A stretch of DNA of 64,000 nucleotides from Collinsella sp. (GCA_019414245.1 DXMK01000007.1:1-64000), one strand, 5' to 3'. Shown: positions 23,480 through 32,696, numbered from the stretch's first letter. Notes: a model not told the origin generated them from the sequence alone. A program made the numbers and translations.

Positions 23480-24790
23480 ATGAGCCAGTTCATCAACAAC
23501 CCCGAGCACACCTTTGGTTTCGATACCCTGCAGCTTCATGTTGGCCAGGAGAGCGCCGACCCCGCATCCGACTCCCGCGCCGTGCCTATCTACCAGACCA
23601 CGAGCTATGTGTTCCGCAACTCCCAGCACGCCGCCGATCGCTTTGGTCTTGCCGACGCCGGTAACATCTACGGCCGTCTGACCAACTCCACCCAGGGCGT
23701 CTTTGAGGACCGTATCGCCGCGCTCGAGGGTGGCGTGGCCGGTCTTGCCGTCGCCTCCGGTGCCGCTGCCATCACCTATACCCTGCAGGCTCTTGCCCAG
23801 GCTGGTGACCACGTGGTGGCTCAGAAGACCATCTACGGCGGTTCCTACAACCTGCTCGAGCATACGCTCTCCCAGTTTGGCGTCGAGACCACGTTTGTCG
23901 ATGCCCACAACCTGGAAGAGGTTGAGGGTGCCATCAAGGACAACACCACGGTCATCTATCTCGAGACGCTCGGCAACCCCAACTCTGACATCCCCAACAT
24001 CGACGCCATCTCCGAGATCGCCAAGAAGCACGGTCTGCCGGTTGTCGTCGACAACACTTTCGGCACCCCGTATCTGTTCCGTCCGCTGGAGCATGGCGCC
24101 AACATCGTTGTCCACTCCGCAACCAAGTTCATCGGCGGCCACGGCACCTCGCTGGGCGGTGTGATCGTCGACGGCGGTAACTTCGATTGGAAGGCGAGCG
24201 GAAAGTACGCCCAGATCGCCGAGCCCAACCCCTCCTACCACGGCGTTTCGTTTGCCGAGGCTGCCGGTCCCGCCGCCTTCGCAACCTATGTCCGCGCTAT
24301 TCTGCTGCGTGACGAGGGCGCCTGCATCAGCCCGTTCAACGCCTGGGTCCTGCTCCAGGGCACCGAGACTCTGTCGCTGCGCGTTGACCGTCATGTTGAG
24401 AACACCAAGAAGGTCGTTGAGTTCCTGGCTGGTGACAGCCACGTCGCCAAGGTGAACCACCCGAGCCTGCCTGAGCACCCAGATCACGAGCTCTATCAGA
24501 AGTACTTCCCCAACGGCGGTGCCTCGATCTTTACCTTTGAGATTAAGGGTGGCCAGGAGGCGGCCTGGAAGTTCATCGATCATCTGCAGGTGTTCTCGCT
24601 GCTTGCCAACGTGGCCGACGTCAAGTCGCTCGTCGTGCACCCGGCTACCACCACGCACTCCCAGCTCTCTGCCGAGGAGCTCGCCGAGCAGAACATCACG
24701 CCCTCCACGATCCGTCTTTCCATCGGTACCGAGAACGCCGAGGATATCATTTGGGATCTGAAGCAGGCCTTCGCCGCGCTGGACGAGTAA
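23480..24790 (+). CDS. O-acetylhomocysteine sulfhydrylase (PLP-dependent)
   Basis: A 436-residue member of the Cys/Met-metabolism PLP family, length as in O-acetylhomocysteine/O-acetylserine sulfhydrylases (MetY) rather than the shorter cystathionine enzymes. The PLP lysine is in VVHSATKFIGGHGTSLGG. Other motifs are YGRLTNSTQGVFEDRIAALEGG, SGAAAITY and VDNTFGTPYL (read separately). It makes homocysteine from O-acetylhomocysteine and sulfide. ATG 23480 follows AAGGAG. A LysR gene is divergent, and a leader-peptide candidate precedes it. Confidence 0.93.
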   Translation: MSQFINNPEHTFGFDTLQLHVGQESADPASDSRAVPIYQTTSYVFRNSQHAADRFGLADAGNIYGRLTNSTQGVFEDRIAALEGGVAGLAVASGAAAITYTLQALAQAGDHVVAQKTIYGGSYNLLEHTLSQFGVETTFVDAHNLEEVEGAIKDNTTVIYLETLGNPNSDIPNIDAISEIAKKHGLPVVVDNTFGTPYLFRPLEHGANIVVHSATKFIGGHGTSLGGVIVDGGNFDWKASGKYAQIAEPNPSYHGVSFAEAAGPAAFATYVRAILLRDEGACISPFNAWVLLQGTETLSLRVDRHVENTKKVVEFLAGDSHVAKVNHPSLPEHPDHELYQKYFPNGGASIFTFEIKGGQEAAWKFIDHLQVFSLLANVADVKSLVVHPATTTHSQLSAEELAEQNITPSTIRLSIGTENAEDIIWDLKQAFAALDE

Positions 24791-24850
24791 GACGACTTGT
24801 GCAAGGACCCCTTGCGACCCGATAGGTATAACTGCATAAAATGCCTGCTC

Positions 24851-24891
24851 AAGGCGCCTGTGCGAACAATGGTTGCACAGGCGCCTTTTTT
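24851..24891 (+). terminator. Rho-independent terminator of the sulfhydrylase gene
   Basis: AAGGCGCCTGTGC and GCACAGGCGCCTT form a 13-bp stem with an 11-base loop, merging into TTTTTT. Confidence 0.9.
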
Positions 24892-25102
24892 GCATAGAGC
24901 GGGTGCAAAAACAGGGTTTTTGACACGCTTTATGCATTCGAGTTGTGGAAAACTCCTGTTGAGAGGATGTGAGTTTTACGCAATTGACGTGCGCCTTTTG
25001 AGTAAAGCCGCAGGTCGCGATTTGCTCGGGGTACTATGCAGCGCGATTGAATCACACGCAGCTCAAACGCAGCAAAAACGCATTACGGAGGTTTCCAGCT
25101 AC
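24892..25102. other. Intergenic leader of the secreted protein gene
   Basis: Together with the terminator region before it this makes a 312-bp gap without a gene. A perfect TTGACA occurs at about 24919 but lacks a convincing -10 at the right distance. TACTAT near 25033 could be a -10 for the gene at 25103. Nothing else is recognised. Confidence 0.4.
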
Positions 25103-25879
25103 ATGAGGATCGATTCACGAAAACCGAAAGCCGCCGCCCTTTCCGCCGCTCTGACCGTGGCACTTTTGGCGGGCGCCGGCGCAACTGATGCCCACGCCGC
25201 AACACTGTCCGATACGGTTGGATCTACACCGTCCGAGACGACGCTGGTACAGCCCGTTGACTATCGCGGCGATGGTTATGGTTCCATGCAGGAGTGGAAC
25301 GCCTCGATGGAGGCTAAGCGCGATTCCCTGGAGATGCGCGCTCAGATCATCATGAACATGTACGGTGACTATGCCACCGATGACGAGCGCGCTGTGCTGC
25401 AGGGTTGCATCGACGGTGCAGGTAGCCTGTTGACGATGGGGGAGGTCGACGCCAAGTCGACCGAGCTCGACGAGCTTCGCTCCACGCTTGAGGATGCCAA
25501 GCGCGAGGCGCTCGAGGCTGCCGCAGCCGAAGCCGAGGCCGCTGAGACCGTTCAGGCTTCGTATTACAACGCCGGCTCCGGCTCGTCTTACGCGTCTGCT
25601 GCGTATTACGCGAACGGTTCGGGCCTGACGCGCTCGAGCGGCGTCAATAGCTATAACGGTCGCCGCGAGACCTATTACAGCAGCAATGTGCTTTATCACT
25701 ATCGCACGGGCGAATGGACTCAGGATTCTGAGGGCTTCTGGCGCGATTCCGACGGCTATTACGTTGTTGCCGCGGGCGATATGGCCCAGGGCTCGACCTT
25801 TATGGGCTCCAAGGGTGACTGCAAGGTCTATGACTCCGGCTGCGCTGCCGGAACCACCGATTACTACACCGGTTGGTAA
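25103..25879 (+). CDS. Secreted protein with signal peptide and coiled-coil
   Basis: A 258-residue exported protein. A Sec signal peptide is evident (KPKAAALSAALTVALLAGAG, cleavage near DAHA-A at about residue 33). Residues 115-145 are an Ala/Glu-rich helical or coiled-coil segment, followed by a Ser/Tyr-rich stretch. The C-terminal 45 residues end in KVYDSGCAAGTTDYYTGW. That ending resembles 3D/RlpA-like termini of Coriobacteriia cell-wall proteins, but I cannot confirm the fold. ATG 25103 follows GGAGG. A wall-associated role is inference. Confidence 0.7.
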   Translation: MRIDSRKPKAAALSAALTVALLAGAGATDAHAATLSDTVGSTPSETTLVQPVDYRGDGYGSMQEWNASMEAKRDSLEMRAQIIMNMYGDYATDDERAVLQGCIDGAGSLLTMGEVDAKSTELDELRSTLEDAKREALEAAAAEAEAAETVQASYYNAGSGSSYASAAYYANGSGLTRSSGVNSYNGRRETYYSSNVLYHYRTGEWTQDSEGFWRDSDGYYVVAAGDMAQGSTFMGSKGDCKVYDSGCAAGTTDYYTGW

Positions 25880-26068
25880 TCTGCCATCAGCCAATAGGAG
25901 ATGACGGGCGGGCGTCTTTACTGAGCCTTTGGGCACAACGTAGGGGCGTCCGTTTTTTGTGTGTGCTTGAGTTAACAGAGCGCTTACCGTGGCAGTACGC
26001 CGCGCATATGGGCGCGGGGCACACTAGTTCATGAGAAATAAGGTCTTTCTCGTGGAGGAAGTGGTCTT

Positions 26069-26275
26069 GTGAACGCTCGAGATATCGCCGTTGCCGCCGT
26101 TGCATTGGCGCTTGGCTGTCTTGGTCCTACGGCCGCGCTCGTCGCGGGTGTGCAGGGGTCTTGTGGGGCTGCCTCTATCGTGGTTGGCGTGTTGATCGCG
26201 GCCGCGCTGCTGGGAAGCGCGGGCGTGACCCTTTGCCGCGATGACGAGGACGAGATGCCGCAGGCGCGGCGCTAG
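26069..26275 (+). CDS. Small hydrophobic membrane protein
   Basis: A 68-residue protein with two predicted transmembrane helices (about 5-27 and 33-54) and a short acidic/basic tail (DDEDEMPQARR). GTG 26069 lies 8 bp after GGAGGAA. No family is recognised. It is followed by the strong bidirectional terminator at 26315, which supports a real transcription unit. Confidence 0.55.
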   Translation: MNARDIAVAAVALALGCLGPTAALVAGVQGSCGAASIVVGVLIAAALLGSAGVTLCRDDEDEMPQARR

Positions 26276-26311
26276 CGGTTGCGAAACTGGTTTTGGTCAT
26301 AGATGAAGAAA

Positions 26312-26355
26312 GAAGCCGCCGCAAGGGGAGTGCCCCTTGCGGCGGCTTTGCTCTT
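26312..26355. terminator. Bidirectional terminator
   Basis: A perfect 14-bp stem, GCCGCCGCAAGGGG / CCCCTTGCGGCGGC (26315-26328 and 26333-26346), has a 4-base loop. T-rich flanks on both strands (TTTGCTCTT rightward, TTCTTTCTT leftward) serve the converging genes. Confidence 0.88.
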
Positions 26356-26383
26356 GAGGCTGTTGGCTGCGGTGCGCCGAGCG

Positions 26384-27298
26384 CTACCAGCTGGCCTCGA
26401 TTTCGCGGATGCGCGAATAGAGCCATTCGTTTTGCGGCACTTGGATACCGTGCTTGGCCGCGAGGCGGCAGATGGTGCCCGCAAACTCATCAACCTCGGT
26501 TTTGCGCCTTGCGACGCGGTCTTGAGTCATCGAGGGCATGCCGGCGGGGTCGAGCCCCTCGATGAGGTGCACCATCTGCGTTAGGTCTGCCTCGGTCAGC
26601 TCAATGCCCTCGGCGTTGGCGACCGCAAGCGTTTCGCGCATGGCGGAAACAAAGCAGCGGCGCTGCTCGGAGCCCGGCTCCGTGGCGCTTCCGTAGGTCC
26701 CGCCGTAGGCCATGCAGGTCTGGTTGATGCCGTCGTTGAGCATGAGTTTGGCCCACATGCGGTGCGCAATGTCGCGCTCGACGGTATGGGCGATGCCGCA
26801 GCGCGTGTAGAGCCCGTCGATGGCGGCGACGGTCGCGGGGTCGGTGCCGGCGGCTGCACCAAAGCGGATCTCGCCCGCATTGGTAAAGGTGAGCGCGCCA
26901 TTGAGAAACACGGCGTCCATGCCCTGACAGATACCAAGAACGGTATGCTCCCAGCCAAAGCGTTCGGCAATCTTTTGTTCGCTCGTAATGCCGTTGCACA
27001 GCGAGGCGATAAGCGTGTTGGGTCCCACGACGCGCTCCATAGTCTTGAGTGCTTGGTCGAGACCGGTGGTCTTGACCGTCAGGATGACCAGATCGGCGGG
27101 CGCTGCCTCGCTGGCGCGGACGGACGTGAGACCGCAAGGCTTTCCGTTGACGGTGAGCGCATCGCCCGCGTGACGCTCAAAACGGGCGTCATCCATAACG
27201 TATTCGACGGCGTCATTGCCGAGGGCCTTGGCAATCATGCTGCCGTAGAGCAGGCCGACGCCGCCCTTGCCGATAAAGGCGACCTTGTTGATCTGCAT
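26384..27298 (-). CDS. Ketopantoate reductase family protein (ApbA/PanE)
   Basis: A 304-residue NADP-dependent 2-dehydropantoate 2-reductase family member. The N-terminal Rossmann glycine motif is FIGKGGVGLLYG, SLCNGITSEQKI contains the conserved N-G, and RMWAKLMLNDGINQTC holds the catalytic Lys/Asn region. It would reduce ketopantoate to pantoate for CoA synthesis; other 2-keto acids are possible, because many paralogues exist. The GGGGAG site suits ATG 27298 (9-bp spacing) better than ATG 27307. Confidence 0.85.
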   Translation of the reverse strand: MQINKVAFIGKGGVGLLYGSMIAKALGNDAVEYVMDDARFERHAGDALTVNGKPCGLTSVRASEAAPADLVILTVKTTGLDQALKTMERVVGPNTLIASLCNGITSEQKIAERFGWEHTVLGICQGMDAVFLNGALTFTNAGEIRFGAAAGTDPATVAAIDGLYTRCGIAHTVERDIAHRMWAKLMLNDGINQTCMAYGGTYGSATEPGSEQRRCFVSAMRETLAVANAEGIELTEADLTQMVHLIEGLDPAGMPSMTQDRVARRKTEVDEFAGTICRLAAKHGIQVPQNEWLYSRIREIEASW

Positions 27299-27419
27299 GT
27301 GAATCATCTCCCCATATAAAAGGCGCCCGCGTAAGGGGCGCCTGATGGATTGTATGCTGCCGGGGTGATTGGTGGGTGCGCGGGGCGGCTGTTATAAAAA
27401 AGAAACGTTTGCCTGGACG

Positions 27420-28190
27420 TTACGCTGCGGGGCAGACCGCAAAGACACGCGCGGGGTATCCGACACCATCACGGACCTTAGGGAAGGTGCAGAAGATGAC
27501 GGCGCCTGTGGCGGGAAGCTCGTCCAGATGGTCCATGACCTCAATCTGGTAACGGTCGACCGAGAGGATGTACTGTTCGCCGGGGTAGGGGTAGGCATCC
27601 TCGCGTGTGGTCACGGTTGCGGGGTCGGTGTCTGCCGGTTCGTGGCCGATGGCACCGATGTTGCGCTCTTCTACAAGCCATTTGATGGCATCGAGGTCCC
27701 AGCCGGGGTAGTGGGGTTGGCCGTCCTCGTCCTTGTTTTCGAGGTCGGCGAGCTTGGACCAGTCGGAGCGGAAGGCGACGAAAGCGTCCTTGGGAATGCG
27801 ACCGTGCTCGTCCTCCCAAGCCTTGAGGTCATCGATGGTCAGGATAAAGTCGGGGTTTGCGGCGCACTCCTCGTGCTTGTCGATGACGCAGAGCGGCTGC
27901 ATAAACTCGATAGGTTCGATCTCGCCAAGGGAGCGGCCATCGACATGGAAGTGGCGCGGCGCGTCGACGTGGGTGCCGTACTGCGAGGCGACCGAATACT
28001 GGAAGCAACGCATGGGCGCGAGCATATCTTCGGGCGTGCCGGGCAGGTAGTCGAAGAGCTTGGTGGACTCAAATGGCTCAAAGCCAAACCAGTGCGGGGT
28101 GTCGCACGAGAGCGTATGGGTGAGGTCAACCCAGCGATAATCGGTGCTTTTGAGCTGGGATGCGAGGTTCCAAAGGTCGAGCGCGGGCAT
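27420..28190 (-). CDS. Cyclase-family metal-dependent hydrolase (kynurenine formamidase-like)
   Basis: A 256-residue member of the cyclase/arylformamidase family. The signature H-x-G-T-H-x-D-x-P-x-H-F appears as QYGTHVDAPRHFH around residue 75, with the first His replaced by Gln/Tyr context. WVDLTHTLSCDTPHW near the N-terminus is also typical. Members hydrolyse amide or ester bonds (kynurenine formamide, isatin, cyclic imides). ATG 28190 follows AAAGGAG. The substrate is unknown, and the ketopantoate-reductase-like gene downstream gives no hint. Confidence 0.8.
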   Translation of the reverse strand: MPALDLWNLASQLKSTDYRWVDLTHTLSCDTPHWFGFEPFESTKLFDYLPGTPEDMLAPMRCFQYSVASQYGTHVDAPRHFHVDGRSLGEIEPIEFMQPLCVIDKHEECAANPDFILTIDDLKAWEDEHGRIPKDAFVAFRSDWSKLADLENKDEDGQPHYPGWDLDAIKWLVEERNIGAIGHEPADTDPATVTTREDAYPYPGEQYILSVDRYQIEVMDHLDELPATGAVIFCTFPKVRDGVGYPARVFAVCPAA

Positions 28191-28353
28191 GGGTGACTCC
28201 TTTCATCGGGCTTTTTGCTGATGTTAAAGCGGTGCCGTGACAGCTCGATTTCTGCTGCGTTACGATACGTTCTCGATTGCGATTCCACGATGTTTCGGCC
28301 GCGTGACCATTGTGTTTCGCCTTGCCGGGGCGCTGATGGCGAAGGGAGGGGCC

Positions 28354-29544
28354 GTGCAATACCGCGTTGACCCCAAAAGTGGTAACCGAATATCTGCTCT
28401 GGGTCTGGGCTGCATGAGGTTTCCCGGTTCGCCGGGACACCCCGATGCGAAGACAGCCGATGCCATCATTTCCCATGCGGTGGAGCAGGGGATTAATTAT
28501 CTGGATACTGCGTATCTCTATCCCGGTAACGAGGCGTGCGTGGGCGCCTCACTTGAGTGCTTGGGGCTGCGCGACCGGGTGCTGCTGGCGACCAAGTTGC
28601 CGCACGCTTCGTGCAAGTGCGCGGAGGATTTCGACCGGTTCTTCGACGAGCAACTGCGTCGCCTGCGGACCGACCATATCGACTATTACCTTATGCACAA
28701 CATCACTTCGCCCGCCCAGTGGGAGCGCGTGGTGGCGTTGGGCATCGAAGACTGGATTGCGCACCAAAAGGCTGCGGGGCGTATTCGCCAGATAGGTTTT
28801 TCGTATCACGGCAGTGCGGCGGACTTCCTCACGATGCTCGACGCGTATGACTGGGATTTTTGCCAGATTCAGTACAACTACGCTGGAGAGCGCTACCAAG
28901 CGGGAACGGCGGGACTTATAGCAGCCGCCGAGCGCGGGCTCGCGGTGTTTGTGATGGAACCGCTTTTGGGCGGACGCCTGGCGGGCAAGCTGCCTCCGCG
29001 GGCCCGCGCCGTGCTCGATGACGTACGCGATCCGTACCTGAAGACGCCGGCTGCTTGGGGCCTTTCGTGGGTGTGGAACCATCCTCAAGTCACGATGCTG
29101 CTTTCGGGCATGACCGATACCGCGCAGGTGGACGAGAACGCGGTGCTGGCCGATCGGGCCCTGCCGGATTCGATGACAGCCGCTCAGCTCGATACCATCG
29201 CACGCGTGCTGGCGGAGTTTGAAAAATCGAATCGCGTGCCCTGCACGGGATGCGGCTACTGCATGCCATGTCCCAAGGGTATTAACATTCCCGGCTGCTT
29301 TGCCGCTTACAACGCGAGCTATGCGCACAGCTGGTTTACGGGGCTGTCGCAATACTTTACGGCGAGCGCGGTGCGCACGAGCGAGCCCAAGCTCGTGAGC
29401 AATTGCGTCAAGTGCGGCAAATGTGCGCGTCACTGCCCGCAACACATCGATATCCCCGAGCGTCTCGACGACGCGCGCCGACGTTTCCAGCCTGGCCCCG
29501 TAACGGCCGCGCTTAAAGTCTTCAGCAAAACTCGCTCCTCATGA
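28354..29544 (+). CDS. Aldo/keto reductase with C-terminal 4Fe-4S domain
   Basis: A 396-residue protein: an aldo/keto reductase barrel (LGLGCMRFPG; INYLDTAYLYPG with the catalytic Asp/Tyr; HIDYYLMHNI) followed by a ferredoxin-like tail. The tail has CTGCGYCMPCPKGI at about 303-316 and CVKCGKCARHCPQHI at about 358-372, enough cysteines for two 4Fe-4S clusters. This architecture is common in anaerobes. GTG 28354 follows AAGGGAGG. The substrate is unknown. Confidence 0.88.
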   Translation: MQYRVDPKSGNRISALGLGCMRFPGSPGHPDAKTADAIISHAVEQGINYLDTAYLYPGNEACVGASLECLGLRDRVLLATKLPHASCKCAEDFDRFFDEQLRRLRTDHIDYYLMHNITSPAQWERVVALGIEDWIAHQKAAGRIRQIGFSYHGSAADFLTMLDAYDWDFCQIQYNYAGERYQAGTAGLIAAAERGLAVFVMEPLLGGRLAGKLPPRARAVLDDVRDPYLKTPAAWGLSWVWNHPQVTMLLSGMTDTAQVDENAVLADRALPDSMTAAQLDTIARVLAEFEKSNRVPCTGCGYCMPCPKGINIPGCFAAYNASYAHSWFTGLSQYFTASAVRTSEPKLVSNCVKCGKCARHCPQHIDIPERLDDARRRFQPGPVTAALKVFSKTRSS

Positions 29545-29629
29545 CCCTTTTATATCTTGTGATGGAATAGTTCCTGTTTGCGGCAGAATAGGGCGATAGC
29601 AGGAACTATTTCGTCGCAACTGAAGGGGG
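29545..29629 (+). repeat. Hairpin element copy 1 (before the oxidoreductase gene)
   Basis: It begins CCCTTTTATATCTTG, has an 18-base inverted repeat (29559-29576 with 29600-29617) around a 23-base loop and ends in the downstream gene's ribosome binding site. The copy at 30704-30790 has the same leader, loop and tail but different stem bases that still pair. Confidence 0.75.
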
Positions 29630-29634
29630 CTGTC

Positions 29635-30654
29635 GTGGGCTATCGGGATTCATGTGATGATTTGCGTGAGGTTCGTTGGGGCGTTTTGGGCGCTGGGCAC
29701 ATTTCGCATCGATTTGCATCGTCGCTCAAGAAGGTCGACGGGGCACGGCTGGTGGCTGCGGCCGGCCGCACTCCTGCACATGTCGAGGAATTTTGTCGAG
29801 CGTTTTCGATCGATGCTGCGCACAGTTATGTCACGGCTGACGATGGCGGCGATGCGGCTTATGATGCGCTGATTGCCGACCCCGATGTCGACGCAATCTA
29901 CTTGGCTCTTCCGCATGGTATGCATACGCGTTGGGCCTGTCGCGCGCTGCGCGCCGGAAAGGCCGTGCTGTGCGAAAAGCCGGCCGTTTTGAGTGAGGAA
30001 GAGGCTCTCTCGATTGCCTCCGCCTCTCGCGAGTGCGCCGTGCTGTTTATGGAGGCGATGAAGAATCGGTTTTGCCCGATGCGCACTCGCGTGGAGGACT
30101 TGCTTGCGTCGGGCGAGCTCGGCTGTATCGTCTCGATCGAAAGCGTGCAAAAACTCGATTATGGTGAGTTCCCTTCGAGTTATCTGCTCGATCCGTTGCA
30201 GGGCGGCTGTCTATATGACATGGGCTGCTATGCGGTCGGGTGGTTTGAGGATTTGCTTGCGGGTGCGTGCGATGTTTCATCTCGTGAAGTTCGCTGGCGT
30301 GACGTATCGGGCGGCCGCGTGGATTGGGCCGATGAGATTCATATGAGTGTCGGCGATATACCCATTCATATGGTGTGCGACGGCAAAGCAGCATATGAAA
30401 GCCGCTTAACGATTGCCTGCGAACGGGGTTCGTTGGAAATCGAGCGCCTCCATCGCCCCGAGCTCGCCCATGTGAAGTACTCCGACGGTCGAGTGCTCGA
30501 AATCGACGCCCCATTTGAGGTCGATGATTTTTACGGCGAAGCTTCGCATGCGACTCAGCTCATCCGGGCGGGGAAACTCGAGAGTCCCGTCATGCCCCTT
30601 GCCGCCACACAGCGCTGCGCGCAGATCATCGATGCGATTTGCTTGACGCTCTAG
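29635..30654 (+). CDS. Gfo/Idh/MocA-family oxidoreductase
   Basis: A 339-residue NAD(P)-dependent dehydrogenase. VRWGVLGAGHISHRFA is the nucleotide-binding motif, and LCEKPAVLSEEEA holds the E-K-P motif. The C-terminal domain has GGCLYDMGCYAV, typical of the family. GTG 29635 is preceded by AAGGGGG, which is also the 3' end of the repeat element. It is distinct from the paralogue at 20537-21643. The substrate is unassigned. Confidence 0.87.
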   Translation: MGYRDSCDDLREVRWGVLGAGHISHRFASSLKKVDGARLVAAAGRTPAHVEEFCRAFSIDAAHSYVTADDGGDAAYDALIADPDVDAIYLALPHGMHTRWACRALRAGKAVLCEKPAVLSEEEALSIASASRECAVLFMEAMKNRFCPMRTRVEDLLASGELGCIVSIESVQKLDYGEFPSSYLLDPLQGGCLYDMGCYAVGWFEDLLAGACDVSSREVRWRDVSGGRVDWADEIHMSVGDIPIHMVCDGKAAYESRLTIACERGSLEIERLHRPELAHVKYSDGRVLEIDAPFEVDDFYGEASHATQLIRAGKLESPVMPLAATQRCAQIIDAICLTL

Positions 30655-30703
30655 GCTGCGGTGCTGCTGCTCAAGGGGGGCTCGGCGGACCGTGCCCCTG
30701 ATG

Positions 30704-30790
30704 CCCCTTTTATATCTTGCGGTGGAATACGGTCTGTTTGCGCCAAAATAAGGCACCAATAGACCGTATTTCACCGCAACTGATGAGGGG
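30704..30790 (+). repeat. Hairpin element copy 2 (before nfo)
   Basis: It begins CCCCTTTTATATCTTG. The 17-base arms 30719-30735 and 30761-30777 pair with one wobble around a 25-base loop containing TTTGCGCCAAAATAAGGC, close to copy 1's TTTGCGGCAGAATAGGGC. It ends at the GGGGG ribosome binding site of the endonuclease gene. Confidence 0.75.
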
Positions 30791-30799
30791 GAGCTGGAG

Positions 30800-31666
30800 A
30801 TGCTGACGATCGGGTGTCATCTTTCGACGACGAAGGGCTATCGGGCAATGGGGGAGACGGCGTTGTCCATTGGTGCCAATACCTTTGCGTTCTTTACGCG
30901 CAACCCGCGCGGTGGCAAGGCAAAAGACCTTGACATGGATGACGTGGCGGCTCTGCGCGAGCTTATGGCGCAAAACGACTTTGGACCGCTGGTGGCGCAT
31001 GCCCCGTATACCTATAACCCCTGCTCCGCTAAGGAGCGGGCGCGCGAGTTTGCCTTGGAGGCTATGGCGGAAGATTTGCAGCGTCTGGAAGCACTGCCCG
31101 GCAACTACTACAACTTCCATCCCGGCGCGCATGTGGGACAGGGGGCAGACGCCGGCATTCAGATGATTGTCGACACGCTGTGCCAGGTGATGTTTGGGGG
31201 ACAGCAGACGACGGTATTGCTCGAGACCATGGCGGGTAAGGGCACCGAGGTGGGCCGTAGCTTTGAAGAGCTGGCGTGCATTATCGAGGGGGTTGCCGCC
31301 AAGTGTCCAGAGCTGTCCGATAAGCTGGGCGTTTGTTTGGACACCTGCCATGTGAGCGATGCCGGCTACGACATCATCCATGATCTGGACGGCGTACTCG
31401 ACGAGTTCGACCGCGTGGTGGGCATCGATCGCCTGCATGCCGTACACATCAACGATTCGAAGAACCCTTGTGGCGCCCATAAGGATCGCCACGAGTGCAT
31501 CGGCAAGGGCTACCTGGGTAGTGAAGAGTTTGGCGGCGGTATGCAGGTTATACAGAATATTGTATCGAATGGCCGCTTGCGCGCATTGCCATTCATCTTG
31601 GAGACACCGAACGAACTTGCAGGTTATGCGGCTGAAATCAAACTGTTAAGGTCGTTGCAGCAGTAA
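30800..31666 (+). CDS. nfo: Endonuclease IV
   Basis: A 288-residue AP endonuclease with a TIM-barrel and three zincs, acting in base-excision repair at abasic sites. Signatures: NYYNFHPGAHVGQG, VLLETMAGKGTEVG, LGVCLDTCHVSDAGYD and HINDSKNPCGAHKDRHE with the zinc His/Asp ligands. Length is normal. ATG 30800 follows GGGGGAG within the hairpin element tail. Confidence 0.95.
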   Translation: MLTIGCHLSTTKGYRAMGETALSIGANTFAFFTRNPRGGKAKDLDMDDVAALRELMAQNDFGPLVAHAPYTYNPCSAKERAREFALEAMAEDLQRLEALPGNYYNFHPGAHVGQGADAGIQMIVDTLCQVMFGGQQTTVLLETMAGKGTEVGRSFEELACIIEGVAAKCPELSDKLGVCLDTCHVSDAGYDIIHDLDGVLDEFDRVVGIDRLHAVHINDSKNPCGAHKDRHECIGKGYLGSEEFGGGMQVIQNIVSNGRLRALPFILETPNELAGYAAEIKLLRSLQQ

Positions 31667-31727
31667 AGGCTGCCATAAAGTGGAGTGCTCCATTCACGTT
31701 ATGGGTTTGTTTCAATCAGTTTTCTAA

Positions 31728-31756
31728 TTGCAGATTCTTCCAAGCGGGTGCATAAT
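31728..31756 (+). promoter_or_regulatory. Promoter of the amino-acid ABC transporter operon
   Basis: TTGCAG (31728-31733) and CATAAT (31751-31756) have a 17-bp spacer and lie 58 bp before the binding-protein start. Confidence 0.6.
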
Positions 31757-31813
31757 AACCATCAGTTTTTGCAGACCTCTGAATCAAACGAGGTCACCGG
31801 AAGGAGACTGATT

Positions 31814-32674
31814 ATGAAGCTCAAGAAGCTTGGCGCATTTGCAGCCACGGGCGCCATGGCGCTCGCCCTCGCACTGACGGGCTGTGGTTCGTCCAACGCC
31901 ACCTCTGGTTCCGATGCCGGTTCCAGCAGCTCTGACAACGCGAAGGTCGAGAAGGTCGACGGCTCCAAGGAGTATGCACTCGTCAAGGACGGTACGCTCA
32001 CCGTCGGCACCTCTGCCGAGTACGCGCCGTTTGAGTACAAGGACGACAATGGCGACTACCAGGGCTTTGACCTTGAACTCATCAAGGCTATCGGTGACAA
32101 GCTGGGTCTGGATGTCGAGTACGTCAACAACGACTTCGACACACTCGTCCCCGGCGTTGCTTCGGGCGCCAAGTACGACGTCGCCATTGCGGCTATCACT
32201 GACACGCCCGAGCGTGAGAAGGAAGTCACTTTCTCCGACTCTTACTATATGGACGATCAGGCTATCGTGACCAAGGTCGATAACGCCGACATTACGGCCG
32301 ATAACTATAGTGAGAAGCTCAACAATGCCGACGCCACGATCATCGTTCAGTCCGGTTCGACTGCCGAGGCCTTTGCTCAGGAGAACTTCCCCAAGGCCAA
32401 GATCGTTCCCTATAAGGACGCTACCGAGTGCTTCAGCGCCCTGCAGTCCGACAAGGGTGACGCCGTGGTCACCAACCGCTCCGTTGCCAGCCAGCTGACC
32501 GCCGAGCAGTTCAACACCTGCCAGACCATCAAGCAGATCAGCACCGGCGAGGAGTACGCCATCGCCATCAACCAGGGCAACACCAAGCTCAAGGACGACA
32601 TCAACCAGGCCATCAAGGACCTGACCGACGACGGTACCGTTGACGCCCTCATGGCTAAGTACAACATCAAGTAA
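31814..32674 (+). CDS. Amino-acid ABC transporter substrate-binding lipoprotein
   Basis: A 286-residue extracytoplasmic solute-binding protein, family 3 (polar amino acids). The lipobox LALTGCGSS anchors it to the membrane at Cys24, and a Ser/Asn-rich linker follows. The binding domain begins GTLTVGTSAEYAPFEYKD and includes GFDLELIKAIGDKLGLDVEY. ATG 31814 follows AAGGAG. The permease and ATPase follow on the same strand. The ligand is probably Gln, His, Arg or cystine; the sequence does not settle it. Confidence 0.93.
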   Translation: MKLKKLGAFAATGAMALALALTGCGSSNATSGSDAGSSSSDNAKVEKVDGSKEYALVKDGTLTVGTSAEYAPFEYKDDNGDYQGFDLELIKAIGDKLGLDVEYVNNDFDTLVPGVASGAKYDVAIAAITDTPEREKEVTFSDSYYMDDQAIVTKVDNADITADNYSEKLNNADATIIVQSGSTAEAFAQENFPKAKIVPYKDATECFSALQSDKGDAVVTNRSVASQLTAEQFNTCQTIKQISTGEEYAIAINQGNTKLKDDINQAIKDLTDDGTVDALMAKYNIK

Positions 32675-32696
32675 ATTAATGCTTGATTGCGTGCGG

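Noticed and set aside
24917..24950. Promoter with perfect TTGACA
   Set aside because: No acceptable -10 element lies 16-18 bp downstream, so I did not annotate it as a promoter.
29635..31666. Prophage or integrative element bounded by the two hairpin elements
   Set aside because: Both copies point the same way before housekeeping-type genes. There is no integrase, tRNA or attachment duplication.
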